A stretch of DNA of 64,000 bases from Hetaerina americana (GCA_022747635.1 JAKTNV010000002.1:107369869-107433868), one strand, 5' to 3'. Shown: positions 25,079 to 38,284, numbered from the stretch's first letter. The notes: generated by a model from the letters alone, not told the origin. Numbers and translations: made by a program.

Positions 25079-25140
25079 TCTACATTTACACAGTTTGGAA
25101 GGCGCATTAATTGTGTGTGGCGGGGAGTGTTAGAACATGA
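25079..25140 (+). repeat. degenerate copy of the CTACATCTACA / GTGTGGCGGGG repeat
   Basis: It begins CTACATTTACACA and ends GTGTGTGGCGGGGAGTGTTA. These match the two ends of the copies at 37600-37675 and 45986-46060; the middle is diverged. Confidence 0.5.
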
Positions 25141-25395
25141 GCCATGCATTCAGAAATGTTAGTTCACGTATGCATTTATTTGAATATATATTATATAATA
25201 TACGAAAAACCTCTGTCATACATGACTATATCCATCATACAATGATTGACGTGATTGAGCAAACATTGAATGATTGTCTTTAAGTGAATATATTCGCGAA
25301 ATAGGGTTCAATTTTGTCATGATTGCGAATCGTGAAAGGAAAGAAAGAATCTATGAATCTGTGTTTGATGGCTTCTATCTCTCTTTCATTTTCAT

Positions 25396-25625
25396 TCAGG
25401 ATAACTTCCTCGATTACTAATCCAGAGGTCGCGGGTTCGATTCCCGCCTAGTTGGATTTTTTTATCCTGCTAGGGCTTGGATGCTTATAATTGTTTCCAT
25501 TCTAAGCCCGATGTAAAGGTCTAAGTGCTATTTTATGGTTAATGCGAAATAAAAAAATGCATACGGCTCCTCACTTCTTGAGCCGAAGGGCTCCCAACCT
25601 GATTCCTGGAACGTATCCTTCACTC
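25396..25625 (+). mobile_element. tRNA-derived SINE (5' end weak or truncated)
   Basis: The segment at 25431-25447 is a perfect T-arm: GCGGG, loop TTCGATT, CCCGC. It contains an exact RNA polymerase III B-box, GGTTCGATTCC. The bases before it (GATTACTAATCCAGAGG) resemble an anticodon arm and variable loop. A clear A-box and a closed acceptor stem are missing, so this is not an intact tRNA gene. The following ~170 bases, with an A-rich stretch near 25548-25558, would be the SINE body; the 3' limit is a guess. Confidence 0.6.
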
Positions 25626-28600
25626 CTACTTTTTTCTCGTAGCAATTATTAACAAAATTCGCAGTTTTCCCTGGAACTTTGCCAATTCTTTAATTGGCGT
25701 CCTCACCCATGGATTCCAAATATTTGCCGCTTATTCCCAATATTGCCTAAACTAAAGGACAAAAACATCTCCGTCTTTTTCATTGTATTTTATACATGTA
25801 GTAATACATAGAAACTACAAGTAGGTTTTGAATATTTCTGGAAATTTTTACTCCATTCCAGTGAATTCTAAAGCACTCACTCTTAGTGAAAACACTTTTG
25901 CCCTTCACTATTTTTTAAATTTCTAATCCCCTCCTTGTCTTACAAATGCTCTCTCACTCCCACGCTCACCCTTTAGTCCCCCATCTTACTTTTTCTATCA
26001 CCTCCCCATCAAAACCTTCTCCACCCACCGCTTCTTCTTTCCATACCTTAATTCCCCTTGATTCTTCTGCCACAAAGACTGATTATCCTTTTTTCTTCCT
26101 CAATATTCAACGATTTCCATTCTCCTTCATACCAGCCTGCCGAAAGCTTCACATCTATATTTATGTTTTTTTCCCTCAAGGATAGGGCTTATGAAGGATG
26201 CAACCCACGCCCCTCATTAAAACCTTTAATAATCTATTCATTATGCGTTTAACTAGGGCACTCGTCACCTATATGTTCCAGGGGACAGGGATCAGGTGTA
26301 AATTACCGTGAAAAAAGGAAAATAAGATGAATCTTTTTGGGTTAACTGAATCAAGTTACCGACAGAGAAACTTTATTTCCAGTTTTTGGTCACCTTGAAA
26401 AAATGGTAAAAATTCACGAGTGGAATAAAATCGTTATAATAATAAGATATAAATATATTTTTTCGTATTCAGCCCCAAAAAAAACTCGTATTATGGCATA
26501 ATATTTCACAAATACCGATGTTAAGCTTTTGCTTGAGTTCTCTGATTACTAATTAATGCCCTCTCTGCCACTTTATTTTGTGCTTAAGTTAATAAACGTT
26601 ATTGAGAGAAAAAATACCTAGTAACTGCACTACCTTCCATTACACGTAAGGAGTCTCGATTTATTATCCTTGGATACATAATTGGAGTAATATAGAAATT
26701 TCAAACAAGTTACCTATCCCTCCTGCATCCCAAAAATATCCTAATTCATTATATCCAGTCTTCTCTGCAGAAAGTATTTTTCTTTAATCCCAGAAGTAAG
26801 CCATTGCATCAAAAAATATTCCTCTTTTCCATTAATATTATCATTATTGCTATGGGTCCATGTGTTACTCATCCCTTCTCACCCAAATACTTATATCTTT
26901 ATACCATTACCATTTGGCTAATTATGCAATTCGCCACCCGTTACTATTATGCTACCATCGCAGCGTGCTAATGTAAAACTTTTAGAACCCCCACAAGTTG
27001 CCTCTTAAATAATATTCGGTTAGGGAATGGAAACTGAACTCAGGAATTCCTTATGCACATCAAATTTGGACCTTCACATCAATTCATTATATAGTATCAC
27101 AATCTAGTATTCCTACCCCAAGCTGAATCATACACCTATACTCATACTCACTCATTTGTGCATGAAAATAAAGCTAAATGACCAATTTTGCTATTTTAAA
27201 ATTTTATACGAGTTTAAAATGAGATTAATAATATCCACCTTCCTTCAATATTTTTCAGTTATACCCATTGTTATTAACATGTCGTATTTGGTATCGCGTT
27301 GCCCTCTTCACTGGCTGACATGTTTTAGCCAATCATGTAATATATTTTTCCCTGCGCCTCAAATTCCGCTGTATCAAGTCTCTTTGCCTCATTTTTCTAA
27401 ATCCTATTGTTTTTTCGCCTGAGTTTATTTTGTAATCCCCAGAATATTTATTTCACCCACTCCGTATGTACACTTTTCATTTTCTAGCCCACTCAGTGTA
27501 ACCTCAATTTTTAATTCATGGGTTCTTGATCCTTTTATTATTCACCTCCAGATCGATTCAAAGGATGCTCAGTTGTTCCTCTCATTAAATTGTATTTCCC
27601 ATTTATTTCTTAAATTCCAGGTTTTCCTCCGAATATTTACATCTCATTATTTTATCTTAGAATATTTTGATGCAATATTCGGTGCACCCTCCCATTTTCT
27701 TGTTCATGTCTTTGCTTCGTTCAATTTTAATTTTCACGTTCCACACTTTCACTCACCTTTCCCTTTTAAGTTTCCTGAATTTTAAGTTACTTTTCAACAC
27801 TCGTGGATCATATTTCGAACATAGTCCTCGCTGGGAAGCTCTGTGTTGTTTTTATGACTTCATTCCAAATTCTCTCTAACCATTGTATACTGCCACTGTA
27901 TATCCTTTCATTTTCTACACGTACGTGCTAAAGTGATAATTCTGAAATCAAAGTATTACTCTAATTGATATCATTTTTCTCTTTAAATTGCATATAATGA
28001 TAGCAGTTTTACAAAGAGACAAATTAACTAATTGCTATTGAGAGATTTATTTTTAAGCTTGAGTAATCAAGATTCATTTCTAAAGGAAAACAATGGAAGT
28101 CTCTTTATGTTAAACAAATTAACTGGCAGTTGACGGCGAGATTGATGGGCACTATTTAAGTTGATGAGAAGTGGTGGACACTAGAGGAGACACTTCTCAT
28201 AGAGGAAAATAGTTTCTTTGCATGGAAGTTATCTTCTCTAGGGAAGAGGAAATTACGCTGCCACTCTCTACCCTCTCTTCTCTACGCTTGGTATTACAAC
28301 AGTTCTCCAAGGCGCTCATCATTCGTGAGCTTAATTTGATGGCAACCTTTGTAGGTAATCCCACAGCTGAAGAGGAGCCAAGTCATCTTCCGTCGAAAAG
28401 AGACGTGGACTCCGCCTGAAGCCATTACACTGCAGGGTTCATTCCGAATCGATCCAACCAGCAGCGGTTGCGGGTGTGAAACTGCATTCTTGTCCTTACT
28501 AAGCCACGCTCTCTTGTTAAGCACGCTCGAAGCAACACACCCTTTTTGTCCTACATAATTATTGCCACTTATTATATCACCTTTTTATTTAAATCAATGA

Positions 28601-30800
28601 AAGATGGAAAAAATGCCTAGTTATACATTTTCCCCATCCATCCGGCATTTGATGGATACCACTTCAGTGAAAATCTTTCCTTTTTGCCACGAAATGTTCA
28701 TCGAGCCATGTTTTCACATATTTTTAGCGGTTTTCCGTGTTTCTTGTCTGCAACATCGAAGCCACCTCCTATGAAACGCGGAAACCATCGTTGACACGTG
28801 CGATAGAGCATGTTTACCATAAGATTCTCAAAGTAATCGCTATGATTCAGTGGCGGTTTTTTCTTTAAGTGAAAACAACAAACTTATGCTGTCCACGAAT
28901 GCTCTTTGTTTGGCATAAATTTTGAAATATTGAGCACAGCAACACCACAAAATTCAAATATTATTACAATGTATCACTCTTGCGCGTCTGACACTTCCTG
29001 TTGATGGCACAACAAAATGACATGAGGCTCAAATCTTTATACGACAAACTGCATTGGTTCACCATCTGTTGCCTGTAATCCGCATTTTATATTTGTAAGG
29101 TTCGCAGGAAACAGGTATACTAATATGGGATATGGATCGAAATAAGTAGCTAAAGATGTTAAGTCCTTCCAGCTTACTATAAAACTACACTCTTTTTTTG
29201 TTTCGTTTGCCTTGAAGAGGAGCTTATGTCCTATATACATTTTAATATCAATTTCGTTATGCTTTACTTTACTTTATGCTCCAAATTCATTTCCCGTTTT
29301 CAACATACGATCTGTTCACTTTACACAAGTCATTCCTAAGTTTTTGAAGTATTCCAACTCTATTAATTTTTCTGTTTTATATTCATTTGATGGTTCACCC
29401 AGTTAACCTTTTACATAGACGTGCATTTGGACGGGCAACTTTGAGATATGTTAAATAGAATGTTTTTATAAACTTTTTATTTCCTAAATTGTTTGCGGAA
29501 AATTAAAATTCTTGTTATACTTTTACTCTAATATGTAAAGGATGTATTGTATAATATTCATTGATTTTAACTCAGGATTACATCAGTGGTAGGCGTTGCG
29601 AATTAAATCATGTTTAGTTCTCCCCCTGCAGTTTCTTATGATAAAAAATGCTTCGCACGAAGGCGTACCTTCATATTGGGGAGCAGAATTGGGCTATAGG
29701 AAGGATGTGGAATACACTTTGCATTGGTTATCTTGAAATAATCATGATTACATGGTGGCTTTGGTGGAACCGACCTCGTATAAACACAGCTCAGTTCGTT
29801 GTCACCAACTTTAAGGTGGCGCCCGCCCAATTAAATTTTCATTATTTCTATTCATGCCCTTCAAGTTATTTGACTATCTTCTCTCGAAATTGCAGCATTA
29901 GTGTTATTGTTAACTTCCGTAAGAACTAAGAGTTCCGGTTCCAACTTCTTTTTAAATATATTGTCTTCTCTCTTTTTCTATCCATCTTCTAGCTGTGACA
30001 TAAGTAAGAGCAGACTCCTCATAAGGTCCCTGTAACATTACGTAGGTCTCGACTGGAAATTTGTCCGGGTGAAAGCAAAATTTCAATGCTCTGAATTGCT
30101 GGTCTCATGTTACCTCTATCGTTGTCGTCAGTAAGCTGAAAATGCTTCAACTTGCAACGACTGCCGCTGAAAAAATACCAAAGCCAAATAAAATAAACTT
30201 ATACCATATAAGAATTATACGTTAATCTAACAATTTTACTTGGAATGACATTTTTTCAGGGTAAAGTATGCAAAAAGAATTATTATCACACTTTATTAAA
30301 CAGATTCGTATATTTCATTGAAACTTGGATACAATTCTTACTTATCATGTTACCTTAAAAGAATTTGATTTTCGATTATTATTCCTTTCGTGGGAGGATT
30401 TTTGGGTGCATAGGGGTTTGATTATTGCTATGAATCTGATTCGCAAGAGCCATGTATGAGAACAATAGGTCTATTTTGTGTTTACCTATCCAAAATAGAA
30501 ATTTGGCATTTCGAAATTTATTTCACAGTAGCCCGATCTAATTATTATGAGGAAAAATGTTTTCCTGAATACAAACATATTGAAAATATTCCATAATAAA
30601 CAAATTTTGCGGCACACCAGTTATCATTTCCCGTGAAATATACTTCTCTTCTCGTGTTTAGTAGCAAATTAGTCAGCTATTGCGACGATCATCTCTTAAA
30701 TTCAACCTACCAACTTCTTAGAATTGACAATTGAAATCCTGACCTGACAGCAAAGTCTTCTCGCTTATTCCAATCAAATGTTACACCCGGCATATTCAAC
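25626..30800. other. AT-rich non-coding
   Basis: About 5 kb without any supported gene. Small curiosities only: a 9-bp perfect hairpin (TGAGAAGTG / CACTTCTCA, 28165-28199). Open frames of up to 93 codons are AT-rich and unrecognised. Confidence 0.55.
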
Positions 30801-30803
30801 AGA

Positions 30804-31353
30804 TTCAGGCGAGATGTAGTGGAAGTTCGTCATTACGAGAAAAACAGAATTTGCACTTTTCCATAGATTTATTTCGTACAGCGCGTGTTATTCTCCCTCC
30901 ACTCTCAGTATGTGTCGAACAACCCTTCTCTGATGATGTCCATCTCAGAATCACTTACACCTCATCCCTTAACCTGCCTCTATCCCTTCCATGTCCCCTT
31001 CCCGCTTAACCCTTCTTTATTTTTCCCTCTTTCATACCGCCAGGATACCTGCCACTGTCCTCTCAAATAATGAACACAAGTACTTATCTTCCAACCCCCT
31101 TCTTTTTACCTCTCCATTTCTTGAGTTTCTCTGTTTCTTTGGGTTTTCCATATTTCCGCTCCTTATCCCCGCCTACCTTACTCCTCACTCTTTTCTCCCC
31201 CCCCCCCTTCCTCAGACAGGCATAAATATGATGTATAACATGTTGAATCTTGTCTTGTACCTGAAGATGGTTCGTTGAAGTGAAACGCGTTGTACGTTAC
31301 AAATAAATCTGTAGAAAAGTGGAAATTCTGTTTTTCTCACAGTTACACCTGAT
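30804..31353. mobile_element. non-autonomous element with terminal inverted repeats
   Basis: The left arm (30804-30886) and right arm (31285-31353) are reverse complements over most of their length. The left has GAGAAAAACAGAATTTGCAC and ATAGATTTATTTCGTACA. The right, read in reverse, has the same order with a few substitutions. The outer ends are TCAGGCGAGATG on the left and TTACACCTGA on the right. The left arm carries about 20 extra bases. The ~400-base interior is pyrimidine-rich and non-coding. The left end matches the element at 42356-42565, so the two belong to one family. No transposase is present. Confidence 0.7.
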
Positions 31354-31789
31354 TAACTATGGCAATAGGCAATTGATGCTCACCTGCTGATTCTCCTGTT
31401 TTGAGATTTTACGGATGTGCAGGGAGACTCACGAATATTCAGATGTTTGGCCTTATTAGAGCATAATGAAAAGCATAGAGAGTTTAAACATTTATGGTAT
31501 GATTGCACCAGCCATATGGTATAGAGGGGCAATATTTTCCAAGAGCTGATATTTTATTTGCTTCAGAGCCGCAGATCTCGAAGACTTGAGTAGAGAGGAA
31601 AGATGCGCTGGGGTTGGACGTCGCATCCGAAGTTTCCGCATCCAATGAATAGTTGGCTGGATTGCAATTTGTGGGCACCAAATTGTGTAACTTCGGCTTC
31701 TTATTCCGCATTCGTGTCGCCAGGTAAACGTCCAAAGAATTCGCTCCGTTCTCGATTTTCCCGGAGATGTTTCCCGAAGTAGGAAGATA

Positions 31790-32795
31790 GACAGGGAGGT
31801 AATGGAGGAGGGAGGGCGTAATGGGGGAAAGACGTCAAGTCCGCCTTCAATGGGAAGCGAATTTTTCCCCAGGCTTCCCTCTATCTCCCTCCGTCCCCTC
31901 CCCCGCCAATCCATCCCCCGCCAATTCATCCCCCTCCTCCGAACAACGCCCTCGCCCATCGCTCAACCCACCCTCGTCACTCCAGTTTCACCCCCGCCCC
32001 CTCTCCCCCCTGCATCTTCTTCCTCTTGCTTCCCTCCACTCTACACAGCCACCCCTCAACCCATCCCCTCACTCTCCTCGTTTCCCTAACGACCATTCCG
32101 TGCTCTTGCCCCCCGGGTCGGTTCCTTCCCCATCCGCCCCTTTCCACGATCTCCCCCCGCCGAAACCCTCTCCCCTCCTCCGCCCCATTACTTGGCACTC
32201 GCACACTCCAATTGCTTCAATTTTCCGTTTCGTCTCCTGCCTTTCCCCGTTGGAATCCGGGAGATTCCACTCCCCCCTTCCCAACTCTTCTCTCTTGTCC
32301 CTCCTCCTATCTGCCCTCCTCACACCCCCCATACCATCCTGTCTCTTCCTCCCCTCTCTTTCTCTCTTCTTTCCTCACTTCATCCCATTTCGTGTCTCCT
32401 CCGCACCCTCTCCGTCCCTCTCCCATTCTATCCCTTAAATTTAACGAGTTAAATGCAGGGATGATCCACTCTCCCTCTTAATGGTCTCCACTCCCTGACC
32501 AAATGAAGCCGTTTATCTATCTGTCCAGTTGTTTCATTATAATAAAAATTGTCTCCTTAATTTCCATCTTTTCCTCATCTTCTCCCCCGGCATGTGCGCG
32601 TTCATTACATATTTCCACCCTCTTTCACTCCCACAACCCCCATCCCCCCCCTCCCCGTTCGCTCCGCCATCCCTCCGCTTCCTTTCATTTCCCCTTCCTT
32701 CTCTCCCCTGTGTCCCTCCCTCTCTCTCTATCTCTCTTTCACCCTTTCACCCTCTCTCACAACTCGACGATGAGCTGAATGCGAGATTGAGGGGG
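31790..32795. other. 1-kb pyrimidine-rich island
   Basis: The plus strand is overwhelmingly C and T from about 31850 to 32450 and again at 32560-32760, ending near a poly-G run at 32790-32801. A 205-codon frame at 31821-32438 encodes Pro/Ser/Leu/His low complexity and overlaps equally long frames in other phases. All three stop codons contain a purine, so a pyrimidine strand stays open by default. Not a gene. Confidence 0.65.
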
Positions 32796-32802
32796 GGGGG
32801 GT

Positions 32803-33734
32803 AGGACCTCTCTCGGTTTCAATTATATTTTGATAAGGTCGCCCATTTGTCCGTGAAACCGTGCGCCGTCTGGCGGATTCGCAGTGCGTTGTGCCTAATC
32901 CTCTGCCCTCCACGGAGTCGGGCGGAGGGCACGCGTAAATCATGACTAGGCCCCCCATCATGTTATGAGAGGTTGGTTCCAACGGGGCGTTATGGTAACC
33001 ATTTCAGAAAATCCAATTTCCTCCAGAGTAGCTTCACGTTCCCTGCATAGAAAGTATATTGTTTTCGAAATACCTGAGCTTCGGAAGAAATGCACGGTTC
33101 ACATTCTCAATTCATGCTTTCACGTACGTGGACGTGACACTATTCTGGTCTGTAGGATTCGAGGAAGGGTTATCGTGAAAGTTTTTCATGAAATGCTTTT
33201 TGTTATTTCTTTTTGAAGGTAAGTATTTAATATATATGCATAATAGTGTGCTATATAGTCTAATTCATTTAAAAACAGCAAATAAGGAATTTTACTCAGG
33301 TCGCAGTGCTGCATCAGGGTGGAAAAATTTTCAACAGGTGCCTCGTTGGGCAAGTGTTAAAGCTTTTTAGAAATATGTGAAGCTATGTACGTGAAAATAT
33401 TGTTGGACATTTTTCTGTGCCTAATAATGTGCATGGAAATGTTATGCTCATGGAAGGTCGCACCACTCACGCATCTTATGACACAACAGCAGTTTTAAAA
33501 CTAATTTCCTGAGAATGATGAGGGAATAAAACCTGAACGCATGAGATGAATTATCTGACCGGGTGAAGGATCAGAGAGAACCCCCAGCTATACACCCTGA
33601 AGGTGTCTTGCAAGTTTTAATGTGGAACCAGAAGTAGAAGAAGAATTTCAACATGAATGTGAAAACAGTATTTTCTTGAAGTTAACTCAGTAGAAGAGTA
33701 TTTTTAAAAAAATCTGACATAATCATGAGAGATA
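32803..33734. other. non-coding, no feature recognised
   Basis: Mixed then AT-rich sequence without supported features. Confidence 0.5.
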
Positions 33735-33960
33735 TACCTCAGCAATGTTCTAACATTCCAAGTTCTTATTCTAATTATTTTGGTATTCTTTTTTTTGCGT
33801 CTTCTGTTCTCCTGCTGTACTGTTTCCTTCGCAAAGGTTTGGTGTGATGACGACCGCGGAAGCCTTGCCTCTCCCGCGGCCGGGCACGACACACGGCCGA
33901 TTGGGCCGAGCCCTGTAGTTGCCAGGACTCATATTTTTAAAGCTGCCCATCATTATATTC
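33735..33960 (-). pseudogene. LINE fragment: leader and start of the endonuclease domain
   Basis: Read on the minus strand, one frame contains ENRRRKKKNTKIIRIRTWNV followed by RTLL (TWNVRTLL at 33740-33763). A basic stretch followed by TWNVRTLL is characteristic of the start of the APE-type endonuclease of many non-LTR retrotransposons. The upstream part is CpG-rich and encodes a Gly/Arg/Pro-rich leader in overlapping frames. The frame stops at 33704, soon after the motif, so the domain is truncated. It points away from the reverse-transcriptase fragment at 34297-35720, so the two are separate insertions or an inverted rearrangement. Confidence 0.65.
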
Positions 33961-34169
33961 TTGGGAATGATAATTGAGGTGGTTTCCTGTTTCCTTCCTC
34001 AAGAGTTTTTAAAGTGACATCATCACTTCATGGCCGCCCCAATGGGGGGTCATACGCCTTTGCATGGTTTCCCCTTCAAGGAGCAATGGTCATTGCTCCC
34101 GCTAGCACAGCTCTAGGGGCCATCGGAACGCACAAGCATTTATAATACGTCAAGGTTGTAGTCCATGAG

Positions 34170-34172
<3 letters not shown>
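33961..34172 (+). mobile_element. SINE-like repeat unit
   Basis: It contains GAGGTGGTTTCCTGTTTCCT at 33976-33995; a related motif occurs at 46878-46897. The unit then shows GGCCGCCCC, GGGGTCATACG and a self-complementary GGAGCAATG/CATTGCTCC pair, and ends just before the TA tract. It has no protein-coding potential. I recognise the GTGGTTTC...CCTTCC signature as common in arthropod SINE-type repeats, from memory. The family name is not known. Confidence 0.45.
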
Positions 34173-34173
<1 letters not shown>

Positions 34174-34252
<79 letters not shown>

Positions 34253-34294
34253 TATATGTATGTATATATATACACACATATACATATATATATC
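34174..34294. repeat. (TA)n microsatellite, compound
   Basis: About 70 bases of pure TA followed by imperfect TATG/CATA units to about 34294. It separates the SINE-like unit from the LINE fragment. Confidence 0.97.
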
Positions 34295-34296
34295 CC

Positions 34297-35720
34297 CATT
34301 GACCACTGGAAGAGGGCTTGATTAAAGATAAACGTATGCTGGGTAAAGACGATCGGGGTCAGCAGATATTAAGAAGCGAATTTGAGAGAGCCGTGGCAGA
34401 TCTGAGAAACAACAAAGCACCAGGAGTTGACAAATAAATGGAGAAATAATCAAGGCACTCCAGGTCAAAGCAAAGGATGTCATCTATGGAATAATTAAAG
34501 ATAGTTACGACAGTGGAAAATACCAGAATACAGAAAGAAAACGGAAAAGTATAATAATTTCAATACCGAAGAAACCGAAAACAGATAAATGCGAAGAATA
34601 CAGAACATTGAGCTTGATGACTCAAGAATAAAAAACTCTTGCACGGATAATTTTCCGAAGAATAGAAGGAAGGATAGCAGGAAACCTCTCAGAAAACCAA
34701 TTCGGATTCAGGAAAAACCGAGGAGCAAGAGAGGCAATAACAGCTTGAGAGTTCTGACCGAAAAATGACACATTTAAATAAGTCATTATGCGTGGCATTC
34801 GTGGACTTAGAGAAGGCCCTCGGCAAGCCGAATGGAATAATATGTTCAAGATACAAAAAGCGCCTCGAATGGATTAAAACGACAGATGAATTATCCATAA
34901 TCTCTACAAGAATCAGGTTGCAACAATGCCAACAAAAAGTGGAAGAAAAATAGAAGCCAAAATATGCAAAGTAGTTTGACAAGAATGCAACCTCTCGCCA
35001 GCAATATTTAACGCATACCTAGAAGAGGCAATAAAAGAAACGCTAGATGTTGTTATGAAAGTAGTCGTGATAAATGGAGAAGAAATCAATATGCTCCGGT
35101 CTGCAGATGACATCGCAATAGTAGTAATATCGCGAGAGGACCTGCAAGAAACTCCAAGTGCTATGGACCAAGTACTGGGGGAATATAATATGAACATAAA
35201 CAAGAAGAAAGCTTAAATGTGTGTGGGAGAGAGAAGCTGAATGGAGATATCACAATTCGAGGGGAGAAACTAGAGCAAGTGGAATCCTTCATCTACCTGG
35301 GCAGCAGCATAATATGGGATGGAAGAAGTTCGACCGACATCAAGCGAGAAATAGCCTAAGCAAAGAACCCATACATGAAGATGAGGGAATTACTCGTATG
35401 TTCAAAGAAGCTAAGGCTGGAAACAAGGAAGCAATTCGTGAAGACTCTCGTGTGGGGCATGGCGCTCTATTGTTCTAAGATTTGGAACATTGGAAAGTAG
35501 ACCACCAAAGAAGAAAAACCTTTGAAACCTAGTACTGGAGGAGAATGCTGAAGATTAAATTACAGAGAAAGTTAGTAACGAGGAAGTATATAGAAGAGCA
35601 GAAGAGGATAGGACTATATGGAGAATTTTACGGCAAAGGAGATAGAGATGAATTGGATACACATTGAGGCGCAATGGATTGATTAGGAATATATTTGTAA
35701 TCTGAAGAAGTATTGAAATA
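34297..35720 (+). pseudogene. broken non-LTR retrotransposon (LINE) reverse transcriptase
   Basis: Fragments of one reverse transcriptase appear in order across several frames. LRNNKAPGVDK is at about 34402-34434. VAFVDLEKA (catalytic motif A) is at 34791-34817. CNLSPAIFNAYLEEA is near 34985-35030, just after an in-frame stop. SADDIAIV (motif C, usually FADD) is near 35098-35121. FIYLGSS and a Lys/Arg-rich tail follow from about 35288, ending near RWIGHTLRR-type remains. Stops and frameshifts separate nearly every block, so the copy is dead. The 5' part, including any endonuclease, is missing. A second copy of the same family lies inverted at 54490-55735. The clade is not assigned. Confidence 0.9.
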
Positions 35721-37599
35721 ATAAAAAGCGATTCCATCATATGCATATTCTATTTCATGTACGGTCAGAATGAGACATTGATGGAAATCTTACAGTTCAA
35801 GGAAACATCACTAACAAGCTTTCAAATGGAGTCATTAAACTCCTAATTTTGTAGATAGTTTGATGAAGGCATTTTGAATTTTCATGATTTTTATCTAGTG
35901 CTTGAAAAAACACCTACCCTGAATTTCGTAACTCAACGTTAATCCATTACTGAAAATCCATGCAATGGCAAAGCCTATGCTAGACAAAGTGTTCGAGCCA
36001 GGGATTTACAGATTTCTCAGTGACCGTATAAGTACGATAGCATCGTTAATTTCTATTATAAGAAGCGAAGAATATCCGTTTATTCATATAATATAAGATG
36101 TCCCAAGGATACATAAAGCAGGCAGTTTTATCTCCACCCAAATCGACTGAACTACGATTATACGAGGAAGAAAGAATATCCGATGCAAAAGAGAATAAAA
36201 TATGAAGTTAATATATCGAATCGAATTCGTTTTCGAGCACATGAGAAAAAAATCATGAATTGAAAAATATCGACAAAATAACAACATGCTGAAATTCCAG
36301 AAACGTTTAAATAAGGCACAAATATTTTGACTTGAACAAGTGATAAAGTGTCGTAAACAAATTGACTAATAAAGAAGAAAGAACTCGTGTTAAGTCCATC
36401 ATACTGCCACAGGACGGTTTATGACAGTAAGTTTGGAGGCATCAAGCATAGAACCAATAGTTTTAAGCTGTCATTTTCTTGTTGACGATTACGGATTAGA
36501 ATAACTGTATCTGACCAAAGAGAGGTCAAGGTAAATTGTTTTTTTTCTAACAGCTCGTATCTTATGTATAGAGAAATATTTATTATTTATACACCGTACT
36601 TAAAACGCCTTTGGATTACATTATCTTTATTATTTGAATTAATTTAAACATTTCTTTTACCTTCCGTGAAGAAAAACTTATTTTTTCATATTGCAAATAT
36701 CGTGTTAATCGTCCTTTGCCACGCATTCTCGGAGAGGATTTCGGGGTATTGTGTAGTTGTAGATGGGTGTTCCCCCATCATAAGACCTGCCAACTTTCGT
36801 CGCATGCTCCCCGCACCATGTCAGGGATCGCCATGCAGATCGTTTTGATGGAGAGTGCGCGTGACGAATGCGTGGCGTCAACGGTGTTTGCGGTCACCGC
36901 AGCCATCAAACCTTATTCACATAATGCTGGCTTCATTGCTGCTGACGGTCCATGAACCCTCTTACCCGTCAAAATAATTGACTCAGCAATCCCTGAGATT
37001 GACGGTTCGCACTAGGGTTGAATTAGAGTTCTGAAATCCTTTTTAAAATTCCCTCTGAATGATGAGGGAGGCTTCTTTTTCCGACATTCGACATTAGATA
37101 ATGTATAGGGATAGGACCGGGAGTTAATGGATTTACCTTAACTTCATTCGATTTTAGTTAAATCATAATTTTGTTGAATCATCGCATTAGGAGCGGAAGT
37201 AAATTTCATCACGTCGTACGATGTCCGCTCCGTGTCAAATGTCATTTTACCTTTTAATTCAAACACAATTTTCGGCTATTAGCATTCACCTTTTAATTAG
37301 AATGGATGTTTGAAAACATTCTTTGTCTTATGTAATATTTTGGTAAACAAATTCATACTTTTCTCTTAATTTACAGTTATCGGTCGGTATTTTTTATGTT
37401 TTCAGTAGCGAAAACATGTATTTACGTATCGGTATATGTCTATGGATAAAAAATCCTTAACACTGCACACCCCTGCGGAGGCTTAAGGGATATTGTGTTG
37501 CCATAACTTACATGGAAAATTTTTCAGTTATTATTTTTTTCAGTCACCTTCTCCAAATTCCCATGGTTACATATTGATCAATACATATTTTTGGAATCT
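35721..37599. other. non-coding, no feature recognised
   Basis: AT-rich apart from a CpG-containing patch at 36820-36960. No supported gene. Confidence 0.5.
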
Positions 37600-37675
37600 T
37601 ATCTACATCTACATAATACCCCGCAAGCCACCGCAAGGGCGTGTGGCGTGGGGGTGTCAGGTCACCAACCGTAAA
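37600..37675 (+). repeat. short dispersed repeat, full copy
   Basis: It starts CATCTACATCTACATAATAC, contains CCGCAAGGGCGTGTGGCG, and ends CACCAACCGTAA. Equivalent copies are at 45986-46060 (+) and 40724-40800 (-), with degenerate ones at 25079-25140 and 45506-45541. The end-to-end order is preserved between copies, which marks it as one unit of about 75 bases. Confidence 0.8.
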
Positions 37676-37929
37676 AAGGAACACTTGGAATGGAACAAAT
37701 GGAACATTTGGAATGACGTACCAAGTTCTTATCGCGATGAGTTGAGTAGTGTTAAAACTTAGTAAAATTACTGAACGGGGTTCAGATACACGTTCTGTGG
37801 AAGTACAGCGGGCATGAGTGTGACAATTCAGGATTAAAATAGCAACTCGAGCGCGATCATTGTGATCTATCCAAAATTATTGGCTATTTTCAAATGGAGT
37901 AAAGTAATCGTAGCCATCAAAGAGGGGAT

Positions 37930-38238
37930 CGGGATTGATGCGGTGGCTATCGTACTAGCTTCCCACCCATAGGGCTCGGGTTCAAATCCTGGCGGTGTTG
38001 AATATTTTTAAGAGGTATATCGATCCCTAATCGAGGTACTTTGTGGAGGGCACTTTGAGTGAGTACGCCGTCCGTCGGATGGGGCGTTAAGCTGCGGACC
38101 ACTTGGCGCCTTTCGTAAAGAGTAGGCTAATGCCGACGCCGGGTTTCTCTCCACCCTTCATCCTTTCCTGTCCATCTCCTATGACACAAATGACCTCAGC
38201 TGTCGGTCGCCTCCCCTAAATACTACTGCTACTATTTT
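37930..38238 (+). mobile_element. tRNA-derived SINE, near full length
   Basis: The head at 37935-37995 resembles a tRNA. An A-box-like GTGGCTATCGTACTAGC is followed about 20 bases later by a B-box, GGTTCAAATCC, inside a wobble-paired T-arm. The body of about 240 bases is unrelated to tRNA. It ends with CAGCTGTCGGTCGCCTCCCC and a short ACTACTGCTACTA tail. The same 3' end and tail occur at 44186-44244, which supports a dispersed family. Not an intact tRNA gene: no acceptor stem closes. Confidence 0.75.
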
Positions 38239-38284
38239 TGGAGTTGGTTCCTCTCACACCCATGCCTTTTCCTTCACCAAAGAA

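Noticed and set aside
25420..25450. Intact tRNA gene
   Set aside because: The T-arm and B-box are perfect, but no acceptor stem or A-box closes a cloverleaf; a SINE head fits better.
31821..32438. 205-codon Pro/Ser-rich plus-strand frame
   Set aside because: It lies in a nearly pure C/T island with equally long frames in other phases. Stop codons need a purine, so openness is compositional.
34076..34306. Tyr/Ile repeat 'protein' frames (also at 50095-50329, 56929-57211 and 45376-45678)
   Set aside because: Direct translation of TA microsatellites.
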